From contig JAPLDF010000041.1 in the NCBI GenBank assembly GCA_026391835.1, positions 1 to 64,000 of the forward strand: a stretch of 64,000 nt of DNA. The letters are read 5' to 3'. This document shows, piece by piece, positions 26,212-36,564 of this stretch. Within the stretch, counting starts at the first letter, position 1, and each line of letters starts with the position of its first letter. Source of the DNA: Bacteroidota bacterium (GTDB taxonomy: Bacteria; Bacteroidota; Bacteroidia; Bacteroidales; FEN-979). Below the pieces are notes generated by a model. That model did no database searches. It was given only the letters and a program-made list of their open reading frames with translations, and was not told the origin of the DNA. The position numbers were made by a program, and so were the translations under genes.

Positions 26212-27915
26212 ATGGCAATTAAAAAGAAGATCATCAGCAAAGAAGCTAACCTGTTGAACTGGAAGGTCCTCCTGCTGATCGCTGTTTCTTTTATTGCCTT
26301 CATCCCGTCGCTGAACAACGAATTTGTAAACTGGGACGACATTGTTTACATCATGAACAATGACATGATTACCACCTTTTCGTGGGCACACCTTCGGCAG
26401 ATCTTTTCCACTTATTTCATGGGAAATTACCATCCGTTCATTCTCCTTAGCTTTTCCCTTGATTTTCACTTTTTTAAGTTCGATGCCCCCGGGTATCACT
26501 TCCATAACCTGGTGCTGCATCTTCTTAACACTTTTCTTGTCTATGTCTTTTTTTTCCGCCTGTTAAACAAGAATGCGAATATTGCCATCACGATTGCATT
26601 GCTTTTCGCAATCCATCCGATGCACGTGGAATCAGTTTCCTGGGTTTCTGAGCGAAAAGACCTGCTCTACACAGCCTATTTCCTGCTCTCCTTAATTGCA
26701 TATTTAACTTACCTGCGCAAAGAACGGGCGTCTTATTTCATTCTTGCCCTCCTGCTCTTCGTTTTTTCCTTGTTGTCAAAAGCCCAGGCAGTTACGCTGC
26801 CCCTGGTGTTGCTGCTGGTTGATTATTTCCTGTCCCGGAAATTTGAATGGAAGATTGTGTTTGAAAAAATTCCTTTCTTTATTTTATCACTCGTATTCGG
26901 CATCGTAGCTGTTTTTGCCCAGAAAGCCAGCAGCTATATCAACCCGCAGGGAATACCCCTGTCTCAGAGCATTTTTTATGCGCCATACGGAATTTGCGTC
27001 TACCTCGTCAAGTTCCTGCTACCCTTTTATCAGACAGCTGTTTATAACTACCCTGTAACCCTGCATGGGAGCATCCCGTTTTACATCTATTTTTCACCGG
27101 TTGTCTTCTTTGTTATCGCCTTTGCGCTCCTGAAGACATGGAAACATCATAAATACATCACATTTGGAGTGCTGTTTTTTCTTGTAACGGTCTTCCCCGT
27201 GCTGCAATTTCTGCCGGTGGGATGGGCTGTTGTCGCAGAACGTTATACCTATGTCCCCTATATTGGCCTGGCAGCGATTGCGGCCATTGCGTTCTGGGAG
27301 AACAGGCCGCTTCAGGCCGGCCGGCGGAGAACCATCCTGGATGCATCTGGCTTGCTGATAATCCTCCTGTTATTCATCCTGACATGGAACCGGAACATGG
27401 TTTGGAAAGACAGTGTGTCGTTGTGGACCGATGTAATGGAAAAAAATCCGCGATGTGTTTCAGCCTATATCAACCGGGCATTTATTTTCAACGAAAACAA
27501 ACGTTATGACGATGCGCTTAAGGACTGTTCCGATGGATTGAAGATTGATTCAACCAACTTTACCTTGTACAAAAACCGGGGCATCGCATATGGCATTATC
27601 GGGAAATTTGACCTTGCACTTGCCGATTATTCAAGTGCAATAAAAAACAACCCGGCCGATTTCGACTCCTATCTCTACCGTGGCATCCTCTATACCGACA
27701 AATTCGCCAGACACGATTCTGCAATTGCTGATTTTAAAAAATATCTCAGCCACTCTCCCGGCAATCTCAATGCCACCTTCAACCTGATCGTGGCAAATTA
27801 CAACAAAGGCAGTTACGACAGCGCCCGGGTTTATTGCCTGAAAGTGTTAAGATTAAATCCCGGGAATGAACAAGCCAGGCAACTTTTAGAGAAAATTGAT
27901 AAACTAAAGCCATGA
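26212..27915 (+). CDS. TMTC-like GT-C glycosyltransferase with TPRs (copy 1)
   Basis: A 567-residue protein. About ten membrane helices fill residues 15-385 and TPRs occupy ~400-560 (VSAYINRAFIFNENKRYDDAL, YKNRGIAYGIIGKFDLALAD). The first luminal loop has the acidic pair NWDD near residue 42, as expected for GT-C catalysis. The second has the family motif HPMHVESVSWVSERKD. SKAQAVTLPLVLLLVDY is also shared by the paralogues. Animal TMTC1-4 proteins are O-mannosyltransferases with this architecture and use dolichyl-phosphate-mannose. In bacteria the activity is untested. The next copy overlaps by four bases (ATGA). Confidence 0.85.
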   Translation: MAIKKKIISKEANLLNWKVLLLIAVSFIAFIPSLNNEFVNWDDIVYIMNNDMITTFSWAHLRQIFSTYFMGNYHPFILLSFSLDFHFFKFDAPGYHFHNLVLHLLNTFLVYVFFFRLLNKNANIAITIALLFAIHPMHVESVSWVSERKDLLYTAYFLLSLIAYLTYLRKERASYFILALLLFVFSLLSKAQAVTLPLVLLLVDYFLSRKFEWKIVFEKIPFFILSLVFGIVAVFAQKASSYINPQGIPLSQSIFYAPYGICVYLVKFLLPFYQTAVYNYPVTLHGSIPFYIYFSPVVFFVIAFALLKTWKHHKYITFGVLFFLVTVFPVLQFLPVGWAVVAERYTYVPYIGLAAIAAIAFWENRPLQAGRRRTILDASGLLIILLLFILTWNRNMVWKDSVSLWTDVMEKNPRCVSAYINRAFIFNENKRYDDALKDCSDGLKIDSTNFTLYKNRGIAYGIIGKFDLALADYSSAIKNNPADFDSYLYRGILYTDKFARHDSAIADFKKYLSHSPGNLNATFNLIVANYNKGSYDSARVYCLKVLRLNPGNEQARQLLEKIDKLKP

Positions 27916-29843
27916 AATTCTTATCGGTCAGGTACCTGCCACATCTTCTGATATTCCTGTTCGCATTTGTGCTGTATGGAAACACCCTGACAAACGATTA
28001 TGCACTTGACGACCTGATCGTTATCAAAGACAACACCTTTACAAAAAAGGGCTTCTCCGGGATAAAGGAAATATTCAGCTACGACTCCTTTACAGGTTTC
28101 TTTGGCACCGAAAAAAAACTTGTTGCAGGCGGAAGGTACCGGCCATTGTCCATCGCCTCTTTTGCAGTTGAATATGCAGTGACAGGCGGACTCAACCCGT
28201 TTTTCAGTCACCTGATCAACATCCTGCTTTATGCGCTGACAGGAAGTTTTATCTTTATTATCCTCTCCAGGTTGATAAAATCACCCCCGGGCAAACCCTG
28301 GCACCTTGGTATTCCGTTCATCGCTTCCGTTCTGTTCATGGCCCACCCTGTTCACACTGAAGTAGTGGCCAACATCAAGGGCAGGGATGAGATTTTCGCC
28401 CTGCTGTTCCCCCTGATGGCCGTATGGTTTACGTTACGTTATTTTGAGACCAATAAAGTGGTTCTTCTGCTGGTTGCCAACCTTTTCTTTTTCCTGGGCC
28501 TGCTCTCCAAGGAAAATGCAATCATGTTCGTGGTCATCATACCTTTGACCATCTACTTTTTCACAAGGGTTCCGTTGAGGAAGAACATTGCGGTGAGCCT
28601 CTCGTTCCTGTTTACGGCACTGCTCTTTGTCTTTATTAGGTTCCTGGTACTCGGGTACCTCAACTCCGGTGAATTACCAAAGGAATTGTTAAACAATCCC
28701 TTTCTCTATGCGACGCAGGGTGAGAAATTCGGGACAATCCTCTACACCCTTGGCCTATACGTCAAACTGCTCTTTTTTCCCTACCCGCTCACGCATGACT
28801 ATTATCCGTATCATATTCCACTTGTATCCATGACCGACTGGAAGGCGGCGATTTCATTGGTCTTGTATATCGGGATGATCGTTTATGCAGTGTTGAAATT
28901 CAGGTCGAAAGACATCTTCTCATTTGGCATCCTCTTTTACCTGTTAACCTTATTTATTGTATCAAACCTGCTTTTCCCTGTCGGGACATTCATGAATGAG
29001 CGGTTTATCTATATGCCTTCACTTGGTTTTGCAATAATCATCGCGTACCTGGTTGCTGATAAACTGCCGCTGCTCTTAAACAAAGGAACGTCTTATAAAA
29101 ATGTTGCAACAGGGATGTTGCTCGTTGTCCTGGTTTTGTTTACCTTTCAGACATACAGCAGGAACAAAGCCTGGAAGGACGATTTCACCCTTTTTACAAC
29201 AGATGTGCTGGTCTCGGAAAACAGCATTAAATGCAATATTTCAGCAGGGGGAGATTATCAGAAAAAGGCCGGATTGGAAACCGATCCGGTAAAACAGGCA
29301 GATGATTACCAGCATTCTGTCACCTATCTTGAAAAAGCGCTCAGCATATACCCGAAAGCCGTTAACGGGCTTGTATTATATGGTAATGTATTGGCACTAT
29401 ACAAAAAAGACTACAAGCAATCGATTGTGCAATATTTGAAAGTACTGGAGGTGGATCCCTACAACAAAAATGCTTTCTCAAATGCATTGCAGGTGCTGGG
29501 TTCCCTTGAAAGCAGCCGGGAATCAGCTTATAAAGTGGGTATTTTAAAACAACTAAATTCCATAGATCCCAACAATGCCGATGTGAACTACAACCTCGGG
29601 AAAATATACGGCCAGTTCCGTGGAAACCTTGATTCTGCAAGCTATTTCCTCGAAAGGTCTATAAGCCTTAACCCGGGCAGCATCGCTGCATACAAGGACC
29701 TTGGCATCGTTTACAGCATGAAAGGTGAGTATACCAAGGCACTCAACATCTTCTCAAGAGGTCAGAAAATAGATCCCTCCGACCAGCAGATTCGTCAAAA
29801 CATCCAGATTACAAATCAGATGATGAATCAAAGGAGAAAATAA
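27912..29843 (+). CDS. TMTC-like GT-C glycosyltransferase with TPRs (copy 2)
   Basis: A 643-residue paralogue with the acidic pair YALDDLIVI near residue 35 and the loop HPVHTEVVANIKGRDE near residue 145. It belongs to the HTEV-ANIKGRDE subtype, shared only with copy 3. A multi-helix membrane domain runs to about residue 420. TPRs follow (VNYNLGKIYGQFRGNLDSAS, AYKDLGIVYSMKGEYTKAL). It is translationally coupled to copy 1. The TPR domain is expected on the extracytoplasmic side, where it could bind protein substrates. It converges with copy 3. Confidence 0.84.
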   Translation: MKFLSVRYLPHLLIFLFAFVLYGNTLTNDYALDDLIVIKDNTFTKKGFSGIKEIFSYDSFTGFFGTEKKLVAGGRYRPLSIASFAVEYAVTGGLNPFFSHLINILLYALTGSFIFIILSRLIKSPPGKPWHLGIPFIASVLFMAHPVHTEVVANIKGRDEIFALLFPLMAVWFTLRYFETNKVVLLLVANLFFFLGLLSKENAIMFVVIIPLTIYFFTRVPLRKNIAVSLSFLFTALLFVFIRFLVLGYLNSGELPKELLNNPFLYATQGEKFGTILYTLGLYVKLLFFPYPLTHDYYPYHIPLVSMTDWKAAISLVLYIGMIVYAVLKFRSKDIFSFGILFYLLTLFIVSNLLFPVGTFMNERFIYMPSLGFAIIIAYLVADKLPLLLNKGTSYKNVATGMLLVVLVLFTFQTYSRNKAWKDDFTLFTTDVLVSENSIKCNISAGGDYQKKAGLETDPVKQADDYQHSVTYLEKALSIYPKAVNGLVLYGNVLALYKKDYKQSIVQYLKVLEVDPYNKNAFSNALQVLGSLESSRESAYKVGILKQLNSIDPNNADVNYNLGKIYGQFRGNLDSASYFLERSISLNPGSIAAYKDLGIVYSMKGEYTKALNIFSRGQKIDPSDQQIRQNIQITNQMMNQRRK

Positions 29844-29877
29844 CCGTTATGGCAGCGGAAAAATCAACTTCCTGAAC

Positions 29878-31836
29878 TTACCTTGTTTTCGACAATTCCT
29901 TTGCCTTTTCAACATTGCCCATGTTGTAATACGAAGCGGCCAGGTTCTGCCTGATCTTCATATCGTTCGGAACGATCTTCAGCGCCTTTTCAAGATAGAA
30001 TGCCGACATGGGAAAATCACCTTTCATGGCAAAAGCCACCCCGAGATCGCTGAGGCAATCCAGTTTCGTACTGTCAATCCTGCTGGCCCTTACAAGGTTG
30101 CGGATGGATGAATCCAGGAGATTCATCTCCTTTCCGAATACAAGCCCCTTGTAGTAATACGCTTCATACTTTTCCCCGGCAGTTTTTATCAGAAGGTCGT
30201 AATATTTAATTTTCAAGGCAGGTGAGCTTATCCGGTTAACCGAGACGATGTAGTTGGCCAGGGCTTTTTCATAATTCGCATTGATCCTGAGTGTCTCAAC
30301 ATACATGTTAAGGGCCTTTTCGTATGAACCATCCTCATAATACGCATTTCCGAGTAAGAAAGTCTCAGTGGTTGTCTTGTTCATTTTTGCAGCCTGCTCG
30401 AGATAGGGAATGGCTTTTTCAGCAAAAGCCCTTTTTTCCACATTGTCTTTTGTTGCTTCCGCCCTTAACAGCAATTCATGCCCTGCTCCCTTGGTGATTA
30501 CAGCGCTGTTTACCGAAGTGAGCACATCCTGCGTATAAAGCGTAAAGCTATCCTTCCAGTCAAAGTTCCTCGAAATGGTCTTTCCTGAATACAGCAACAA
30601 TAACATGACCATAACATACGGCAGGGCCCTGGCTGATTTGCTTTGTTCAGCAATTCGAATCAATATCCAGGCAAGGGCAAGGGTAAAACCCACCGAAGGA
30701 ATGAACGCAAACCGTTCACCCATAAAAGGTCCGATAATAAAGAGGATGTTTGAAACAGGGAAAAGTGCGACAAGATAAAACAGCAGGCCGAAGCCGGCTG
30801 CATTTTTGCGGAAAGTATAATACAGGGCGGCTGCAACAAGTCCTGCATACAGCAGCAACGGCAGGATTGCCCGGATGTCCGTGAGCCCGACATATGGTAT
30901 GTAATACGGATAATAATCAATGGTGAGCGGATGGGGTACAAACAATAGTTTCAGGTAGAGCCAGAGCGTATAAAGGGTTGTTCCATATCGCTCTGAGAGT
31001 CCGGAGGCATACATGAAGGAGTTGCTCAGTATGTTATCTTCCATTGTTGGTTTTGCATTCCAGCCAAGCACACTTTGCCGGATGAACATAAACACGGCAA
31101 AACCTGTAAACAGGCTCAATGATGAGACCAAAACCGATTTTCTGAAAATCGGTTTGCTTCTGAAACAATACACGGAAAGAGGTATCAGTAAAAGAAATGG
31201 TGCGGCACTCTCTTTCGACATCAGGGAGAGAAAAAAGAACAAGCCCCCGTAAAAGGCCTGTACGGGTTTTGCTTTGTCAGTATAAATGATGATTGAATTC
31301 CACGCCAGCAGGCCAAACAGCAATGCCATCAATTCATCCCTCCCTTTGATATTCGCTGCAACCTCGGTGTGGATGGGATGCGCTGCAAAAAGAAGTGCGG
31401 CCATCAGGGACAGGCTCAAAAAGTAATCCCTGTATTTTTTAAACACCAGTTTATCCTGGAATAATGCGGCAAGCACTTTGAACAGGAGCATGCAGATCAA
31501 TCCGTATAAAATGACATTCACCAGATGGCTCACAAAAGGATTTGCACCGAAAAACTGGTATTCAATGCTGAAGGTGATCAATGAAAGCGGCCGGTACCGG
31601 CCGCCCCTGAACAGATTTTTCTGCCCGGTGAACCCGGTAAAACTGTCATTGAACAGATGTCCGAAAATCCCTGTCAACCCCGCGGTTGTGTACCTGTTTC
31701 CTGCCACAACACTGAAATCGTCATAGGCATATTTATTGGGGAGCGTATTAATGTACAGGGCGGTTCCGAACAGAAACACAAACAGATATAGATACTTCCT
31801 CTTCATAGGTCCGATGGTATCACGGGTGTTACGCAC
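29878..31836 (-). CDS. TMTC-like GT-C glycosyltransferase with TPRs (copy 3)
   Basis: A 652-residue protein closest in motif to copy 2: YAYDDFSVVAGN in the first loop, HPIHTEVAANIKGRDE in the second, and SKESAAPFLLLIPL. TPRs occupy ~450-650 (FLLGNAYYEDGSYEKALNMY, CLSDLGVAFAMKGDFPMSAF). Copies 2 and 3 lie tail to tail as an inverted pair, which suggests a local duplication and inversion. It is the last gene of the minus-strand unit that begins with the response regulator. Its start abuts the stop of copy 4 without a gap. The ORF track start is MRNTRDTIGPMKRKYLYLF, and the ATG of MKRKYLYLF is a plausible alternative. Confidence 0.84.
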   Translation of the reverse strand: MRNTRDTIGPMKRKYLYLFVFLFGTALYINTLPNKYAYDDFSVVAGNRYTTAGLTGIFGHLFNDSFTGFTGQKNLFRGGRYRPLSLITFSIEYQFFGANPFVSHLVNVILYGLICMLLFKVLAALFQDKLVFKKYRDYFLSLSLMAALLFAAHPIHTEVAANIKGRDELMALLFGLLAWNSIIIYTDKAKPVQAFYGGLFFFLSLMSKESAAPFLLLIPLSVYCFRSKPIFRKSVLVSSLSLFTGFAVFMFIRQSVLGWNAKPTMEDNILSNSFMYASGLSERYGTTLYTLWLYLKLLFVPHPLTIDYYPYYIPYVGLTDIRAILPLLLYAGLVAAALYYTFRKNAAGFGLLFYLVALFPVSNILFIIGPFMGERFAFIPSVGFTLALAWILIRIAEQSKSARALPYVMVMLLLLYSGKTISRNFDWKDSFTLYTQDVLTSVNSAVITKGAGHELLLRAEATKDNVEKRAFAEKAIPYLEQAAKMNKTTTETFLLGNAYYEDGSYEKALNMYVETLRINANYEKALANYIVSVNRISSPALKIKYYDLLIKTAGEKYEAYYYKGLVFGKEMNLLDSSIRNLVRASRIDSTKLDCLSDLGVAFAMKGDFPMSAFYLEKALKIVPNDMKIRQNLAASYYNMGNVEKAKELSKTR

Positions 31837-33831
31837 TTATTTTTTATTCTTCAGCCCTTCCAGGTAGGATGGCTCCACAGGGTAATTGACCGATTTGGCC
31901 TTGAGGGCATACTGGTATGCCTTCACGAAATCATTCTGGTTGCTGTACAGTACCGAACTGTTATAACAGGCAGCCCCGTTCGAAGGATTCAGGGCAAGAC
32001 AACGGGAATAATCAGCCAATGCTTCCTGGTTCCGTTTCAGCATGTACTGGCAGGTACCCCTTTTCAGAAAATAATCGTCATTCCCCGGAATTTGGTCAAT
32101 TAAAAATGTGTAGTCCTTTATTGCATCCTCGTACCGCCCCATCTCCAGGAGCGTATACGCCTTGTTCATATACACTTCAATTGTTCCGGGTTTCAGCACC
32201 AGTGCTTTCTCATAATCCTTCACCGCAAGATCAAATTGTCTGGCCTTTGCATAAGTAATCGCACGGTTTAAATAGGTTTCAGGATTGACACTGTCAAGTG
32301 CTATAGACTTTGAATAGGAATCCAGGGCTTTGTCAATCTCATTTCTCAAACCATAGATGTTCCCGATGTTGCTGAATGCCCGTGGATCGTCGGGCTTCAG
32401 TTTGACGTAAACCTTGTAATCGTTTAGCGCCTTGTCGGTAATATTCAGGGCACCATAGTAATTCCCACGGTTTTTATACGACACTTCTGCCTGCGGATAT
32501 TTTGAAATCACATCTGTCCATAGGGTTTCAGAGTTTTCCCAGACTTTAACCTGGTCATAGGCAACTTTACAGATCATGACCGAAAACAAGACCAGAACAC
32601 CCGCCAATAACCATCGCACCTGGTGAAGGAGGTTCTCTTTACTGGTGAAACCCCGGTCAACATACCAGCCAATGATAAAAAAAACGCCTATTGAAGCAAT
32701 GTAGGAATACCGGTCGGCCATAATGGCACTGCCTACCGAGATAAACTGAAGCACCAGCAACAGGGAGAACAGGTAGAAAAGGAACCCAAAAACAAAAACA
32801 CGGGTGTACCGAACGGATAAAAACACAAGCCCCCCGAGGATGATCGCAATCAAAGGCGACAGGTAAAATATCGCCGGCAGGCCTCCCGAAGGGGTCAGCT
32901 GCGGATAAGGATAAAAAGCTGAGAAATTCCAGGGTACAAGCAATTTAAAGAGGTACATCACAAAACCATATGTTGCAAACATCAGGCGCTGAACCATGGT
33001 GAATACTTTAATGTCGGCAATAGCATCTTTTGACTGAATGAGCACGGTAATCAATCCAAAAACAATGGAAAGTGCGAAAAATGGAATTTTTTCCACCCAG
33101 AGACTGGTTGAGAACTTTCGCCCGTTAAAATAGTCAATTGCCAGCAGAATCAATGGAAAGACAACGGCTGACGGTTTGGAAAACAACGAACATATAAAAA
33201 GCATAAAGGTGACCAGCAGCAGCAACATCGATTTTCGCTCGAGATATCTAAGGTAACCGATCAACCCGGCCATAAAGAAGAAAGTATAGAGCACATCCTT
33301 CCGTTCAGCGATCCATGCAACTGACTCAACGTGCATCGGATGAATGGCAAAGAGCAGCGCAGTTATTGAAGCCACCCAGACTCTTTTGCGCGACAGCAGA
33401 AAAACAAATATAAAAACCAGCAAAACGTTAAACAAATGCAGGACTATATTTGTCATGTGAAACCTTGCCGCAACCGGTCCTTTGGCTTTTTCTGCCCCTA
33501 TATTGTCCCTGGTTGCGTAATAATAATCAATGCCAAGCGAAATCATCGTAAACGGATGATAGTTTGAGGCAGACGGGTTTGAAAAAAAGTACCCGATATT
33601 TTCATTGTTCAGGTTTTTCACACGTGGATTTTCGAGGACATACGTAGGATCATCCCAATTTGTGAACCCATGATTGATCGCCGGCCGGTAAAGGAACCAC
33701 GTAATTATCAGCAACAAACCCATTGGCAGCAAATAATGCCATGCCTGCATGGCATTATTTGCTGTTTTCTTTTTAGGGGATTGTTTTGCCGGTTGTGCCT
33801 TTTTACCTGGTCCTTTTGATATCTGCTTCAT
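31837..33831 (-). CDS. TMTC-like GT-C glycosyltransferase with TPRs (copy 4)
   Basis: A 664-residue protein with a basic, Pro/Lys/Gln-rich cytoplasmic N-terminus (~30 residues). The first loop has FTNWDDPTYVLENPRV and the second HPMHVESVAWIAERKDV, with SKPSAVVFPLILLAIDY after it. About ten membrane helices precede five or so TPRs at ~430-640 (AFSNIGNIYGLRNEIDKALD, TYLNRAITYAKARQFDLAV). It lies in the middle of the minus-strand cluster of three TMTC-like genes, 95 bases from copy 5. Confidence 0.85.
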   Translation of the reverse strand: MKQISKGPGKKAQPAKQSPKKKTANNAMQAWHYLLPMGLLLIITWFLYRPAINHGFTNWDDPTYVLENPRVKNLNNENIGYFFSNPSASNYHPFTMISLGIDYYYATRDNIGAEKAKGPVAARFHMTNIVLHLFNVLLVFIFVFLLSRKRVWVASITALLFAIHPMHVESVAWIAERKDVLYTFFFMAGLIGYLRYLERKSMLLLLVTFMLFICSLFSKPSAVVFPLILLAIDYFNGRKFSTSLWVEKIPFFALSIVFGLITVLIQSKDAIADIKVFTMVQRLMFATYGFVMYLFKLLVPWNFSAFYPYPQLTPSGGLPAIFYLSPLIAIILGGLVFLSVRYTRVFVFGFLFYLFSLLLVLQFISVGSAIMADRYSYIASIGVFFIIGWYVDRGFTSKENLLHQVRWLLAGVLVLFSVMICKVAYDQVKVWENSETLWTDVISKYPQAEVSYKNRGNYYGALNITDKALNDYKVYVKLKPDDPRAFSNIGNIYGLRNEIDKALDSYSKSIALDSVNPETYLNRAITYAKARQFDLAVKDYEKALVLKPGTIEVYMNKAYTLLEMGRYEDAIKDYTFLIDQIPGNDDYFLKRGTCQYMLKRNQEALADYSRCLALNPSNGAACYNSSVLYSNQNDFVKAYQYALKAKSVNYPVEPSYLEGLKNKK

Positions 33832-33926
33832 GTGCTGGTAATTTGTGTTTCAGCTATAAAAATAATTTCCGGGAGTAGGGTCCCGCTATTTAACAATGAT
33901 AAAATGCCTGAGGCTCTCGCCTGTTA

Positions 33927-35885
33927 TCACCGGAGTGATTGAATATATTCCGGAGGGACCTTCACACCACAGTCAATCGCCTTGAGTCCGTCGGCAAGAG
34001 CTTTGGCACGATTCCCCAGGATTTTGTAGGACTGTGACCTGAAGTAATAGTAACTCCCGAAACCTGGTTTTTGAAGAATTGCTTTGTCAAACCAGTCAAT
34101 GCTCTCCTGATATTTGCCAAGCCTCTGGTAAGCCAGGGCTATACTCATAAAAACCCGTTCATCATCAGGCTTAATTAAAAGATAGTGTTTAAAATCAGCG
34201 ATCGATGCTTCCGTGTTACCCAATCCTCCATTCGCAACCGCCCGATTGGCAAAGGAGACCGCCACGGTTGAATCGAGCATGATTGATTTGGAAAGATAAT
34301 ATACCGCGGAATCGAATTGGTTTCTTCGCACATAGATCGCACCTAAATTTCCCATTGCAAGCGAATTGTCCATTTTTATTTTTAAAACGCGCAGATAGTC
34401 CGAATAGGCAGAATCATCCTTTCCCAGATCGAAATAAATGTTTCCGCGCATAAGCATGATCTCAGCATCATTCCTGTCAAGGGCAAGCGAGGTATTCAAG
34501 TCGGCGAGTGCTTTCTCATTTTGTTTTTCCGCCCGGTAATACAAGCCCCTGCAAGCATAGGGCCGCGAATCCCTTCCAGGGTATTTCTGAATGACATCGG
34601 ACCACAGCGCCCCTCCATTCTTCCATACTTCACACCTGTGATAAGTCGTTATCATTAAAAATATGCTGAAAGCTGCGTAAACCATCCATATAAACGGTAC
34701 ACCATATTTATATTTAACAGGGATATGCATCATCCCCCAGCCGGCAATAAAAACCAGGCCCAGGTATGGAACTTTTATGTACCTGTCGGCAAGGAAGCCC
34801 TGACCGGCACCAAATATCTGAAGCATAAAAATGACGGAAAAAAGAAAAAAGAGAGATCCAAATACAATGCTCCGGGTTTTCCTTGCAGTGAGGAACACTG
34901 CAAAACCAACCAGGACAATAAATACCGGGCTTAAATAATAAATTAACGGCAGCGCGTTTCCGGTGCTGACAGGGTACGGATATAAGGAACTCAGGAGAGT
35001 TGGTGCGAAAAATTTCAAAAAATAGGCACTCAGCGAATATATCCCGAAAAATAATCTTTCGGAAAAAGTAAAAATTTCATTGATTTTAAACGCTCCCACA
35101 CTTCTGAGGACAAATATACCGGCGATGCCAAATACAAGCGATAAAAAAAAGTAAGGAATTTTCTCAAAAACGATCTTTTTCAAACCTTGCCGTTTGAAAT
35201 AATAATCAACCAGGACCAGCACAAGCGGCAGGGAAACTGCCTGGATCTTTGAAAAAAGTGCAAGGACAAACAGGCCGAGGCTGGCAATATAGAAAACTGC
35301 CCTGCGTGATTTCGCCTTTACATAATATATATATAACAACAGGGAGGAAAAGTAAAACACACAATACAGCAGATCTTTCCTTTCGGTAACCCAGGCAACC
35401 GATTCAACACCCATAGGATGAACACCATATATCAAGGCTGCGGCAGCAGCATAAAGCCTATCGATCTGCAACCGGCGGAGTATCTTGAAAACCAACAATG
35501 TACATAACAGATGCAGTACAAGGTTCGTCAGGTGAAACGGCAACGGGTTAAGTCCCCATATTTTGTATTCTATCGCATATGAAAGAAGCGGCAATGGCAC
35601 ATAAGTGCCCCCTACCTGGGAAGTAAACATCCCCTTTACTGTTGCAGGGGAGATATTCCGGATCAGTGCATTGTCAATTACATAGGCGTTATCATCCCAG
35701 GTATCAATAAAATCACTTTTCAGTGTGGGTAAATAAGAAAAGAAAGTAATTGTCAGAAAAATAAAGATCAGGAAAGTTTGATTCAGGAATACAGCCTTGA
35801 ATAAACCGGGATCATGGGTGGATGATTTGTTTGCAGATCTCTGGGGGCTTTTACTTTGGTTTTTTAAATGTCCTTTAGGTTTCAT
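33927..35885 (-). CDS. TMTC-like GT-C glycosyltransferase with TPRs (copy 5)
   Basis: A 652-residue protein with a basic N-terminal tail, then the membrane domain. It has DTWDDNAYVIDNALI in loop 1, HPMGVESVAWVTERKDL in loop 2 and SKIQAVSLPLVLVLVDY. C-terminal TPRs span ~430-640 (IMLMRGNIYFDLGKDDSAYS, VFMSIALAYQRLGKYQESID). It starts only seven bases after the response regulator stop, so the two are almost certainly co-transcribed. That makes this TMTC-like block a probable operon with its own regulator gene. Confidence 0.85.
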   Translation of the reverse strand: MKPKGHLKNQSKSPQRSANKSSTHDPGLFKAVFLNQTFLIFIFLTITFFSYLPTLKSDFIDTWDDNAYVIDNALIRNISPATVKGMFTSQVGGTYVPLPLLSYAIEYKIWGLNPLPFHLTNLVLHLLCTLLVFKILRRLQIDRLYAAAAALIYGVHPMGVESVAWVTERKDLLYCVFYFSSLLLYIYYVKAKSRRAVFYIASLGLFVLALFSKIQAVSLPLVLVLVDYYFKRQGLKKIVFEKIPYFFLSLVFGIAGIFVLRSVGAFKINEIFTFSERLFFGIYSLSAYFLKFFAPTLLSSLYPYPVSTGNALPLIYYLSPVFIVLVGFAVFLTARKTRSIVFGSLFFLFSVIFMLQIFGAGQGFLADRYIKVPYLGLVFIAGWGMMHIPVKYKYGVPFIWMVYAAFSIFLMITTYHRCEVWKNGGALWSDVIQKYPGRDSRPYACRGLYYRAEKQNEKALADLNTSLALDRNDAEIMLMRGNIYFDLGKDDSAYSDYLRVLKIKMDNSLAMGNLGAIYVRRNQFDSAVYYLSKSIMLDSTVAVSFANRAVANGGLGNTEASIADFKHYLLIKPDDERVFMSIALAYQRLGKYQESIDWFDKAILQKPGFGSYYYFRSQSYKILGNRAKALADGLKAIDCGVKVPPEYIQSLR

Positions 35886-35892
35886 AATATAG

Positions 35893-36564
35893 TCAATGAA
35901 TTAGCAGGCCATTTTCAACGGCCACTCTGACCAGTTGGGCCGTGTTACGTAATTGCATTTTCTTAAACAAATTTGATTTATGCCGTTCCACTGTTTGATT
36001 GCTGATGAACAATTTTTCGGATATCTCTTTTGTAGAACAGCCATCAGACAAATAACCTATTATTTCAATTTCCCTGGGCGTAATGTTCCGGAAATCAACT
36101 GTCCCTTCAACCGCATCAGATGCATAATCCCGCAGTATCACCTTGGAGCATAAACTGCAAAAATAGGTTTTTCCATCGTAAACTCTTTTAATACCTTCAT
36201 GAAGTTCCTCAACCGTGCAATTTTTCGACAAAAACCCTTTTGCTCCATGTTTCAGCATCTCCTTAATAAAAAAAGGATGGTTGTGCCTTGAAAGAGATAT
36301 AACTTTAACCCAGGGCATCTTCTCATCAATGATCCTGGTAACATCGATCCCGGTCAAGCCAGGCTTTTTTATATCAAGTAAAATAACATCCGGCTTTGTA
36401 ACCTCAAGCTTTTTCAGCAACTCATATCCGTCAGAGGCAGTCCCTGTAATTTCAAAATCACCAAAAGACCTTATAAGCGAAATAAGTGAGTGAAGAATGA
36501 TTCCCTGGTTCTCAGCGATCATGATTCTGATCTTGCCGTTTTCACTGTGAATATTTTCCATCAT
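35893..36564 (-). CDS. NarL/FixJ-type response regulator (orphan)
   Basis: A 223-residue protein. The receiver domain (residues ~11-125) has the phosphoacceptor aspartate in VILLDIKKPGLTG, a Ser at the switch position (VISLSRHNH) and the conserved lysine (GAKGFLSKN). The acidic pocket reads AEN rather than the usual DD, so phosphorylation may be atypical. The LuxR HTH is clear (ITPREIEIIGYLSDGCSTKE, FISNQTVERHKSNLFKKM). No kinase is adjacent. It heads the operon of TMTC-like copies 5-4-3 and is divergent from the giant SprB-repeat gene, a natural place for a local regulator of both. That is inference. Confidence 0.9.
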   Translation of the reverse strand: MMENIHSENGKIRIMIAENQGIILHSLISLIRSFGDFEITGTASDGYELLKKLEVTKPDVILLDIKKPGLTGIDVTRIIDEKMPWVKVISLSRHNHPFFIKEMLKHGAKGFLSKNCTVEELHEGIKRVYDGKTYFCSLCSKVILRDYASDAVEGTVDFRNITPREIEIIGYLSDGCSTKEISEKLFISNQTVERHKSNLFKKMQLRNTAQLVRVAVENGLLIH

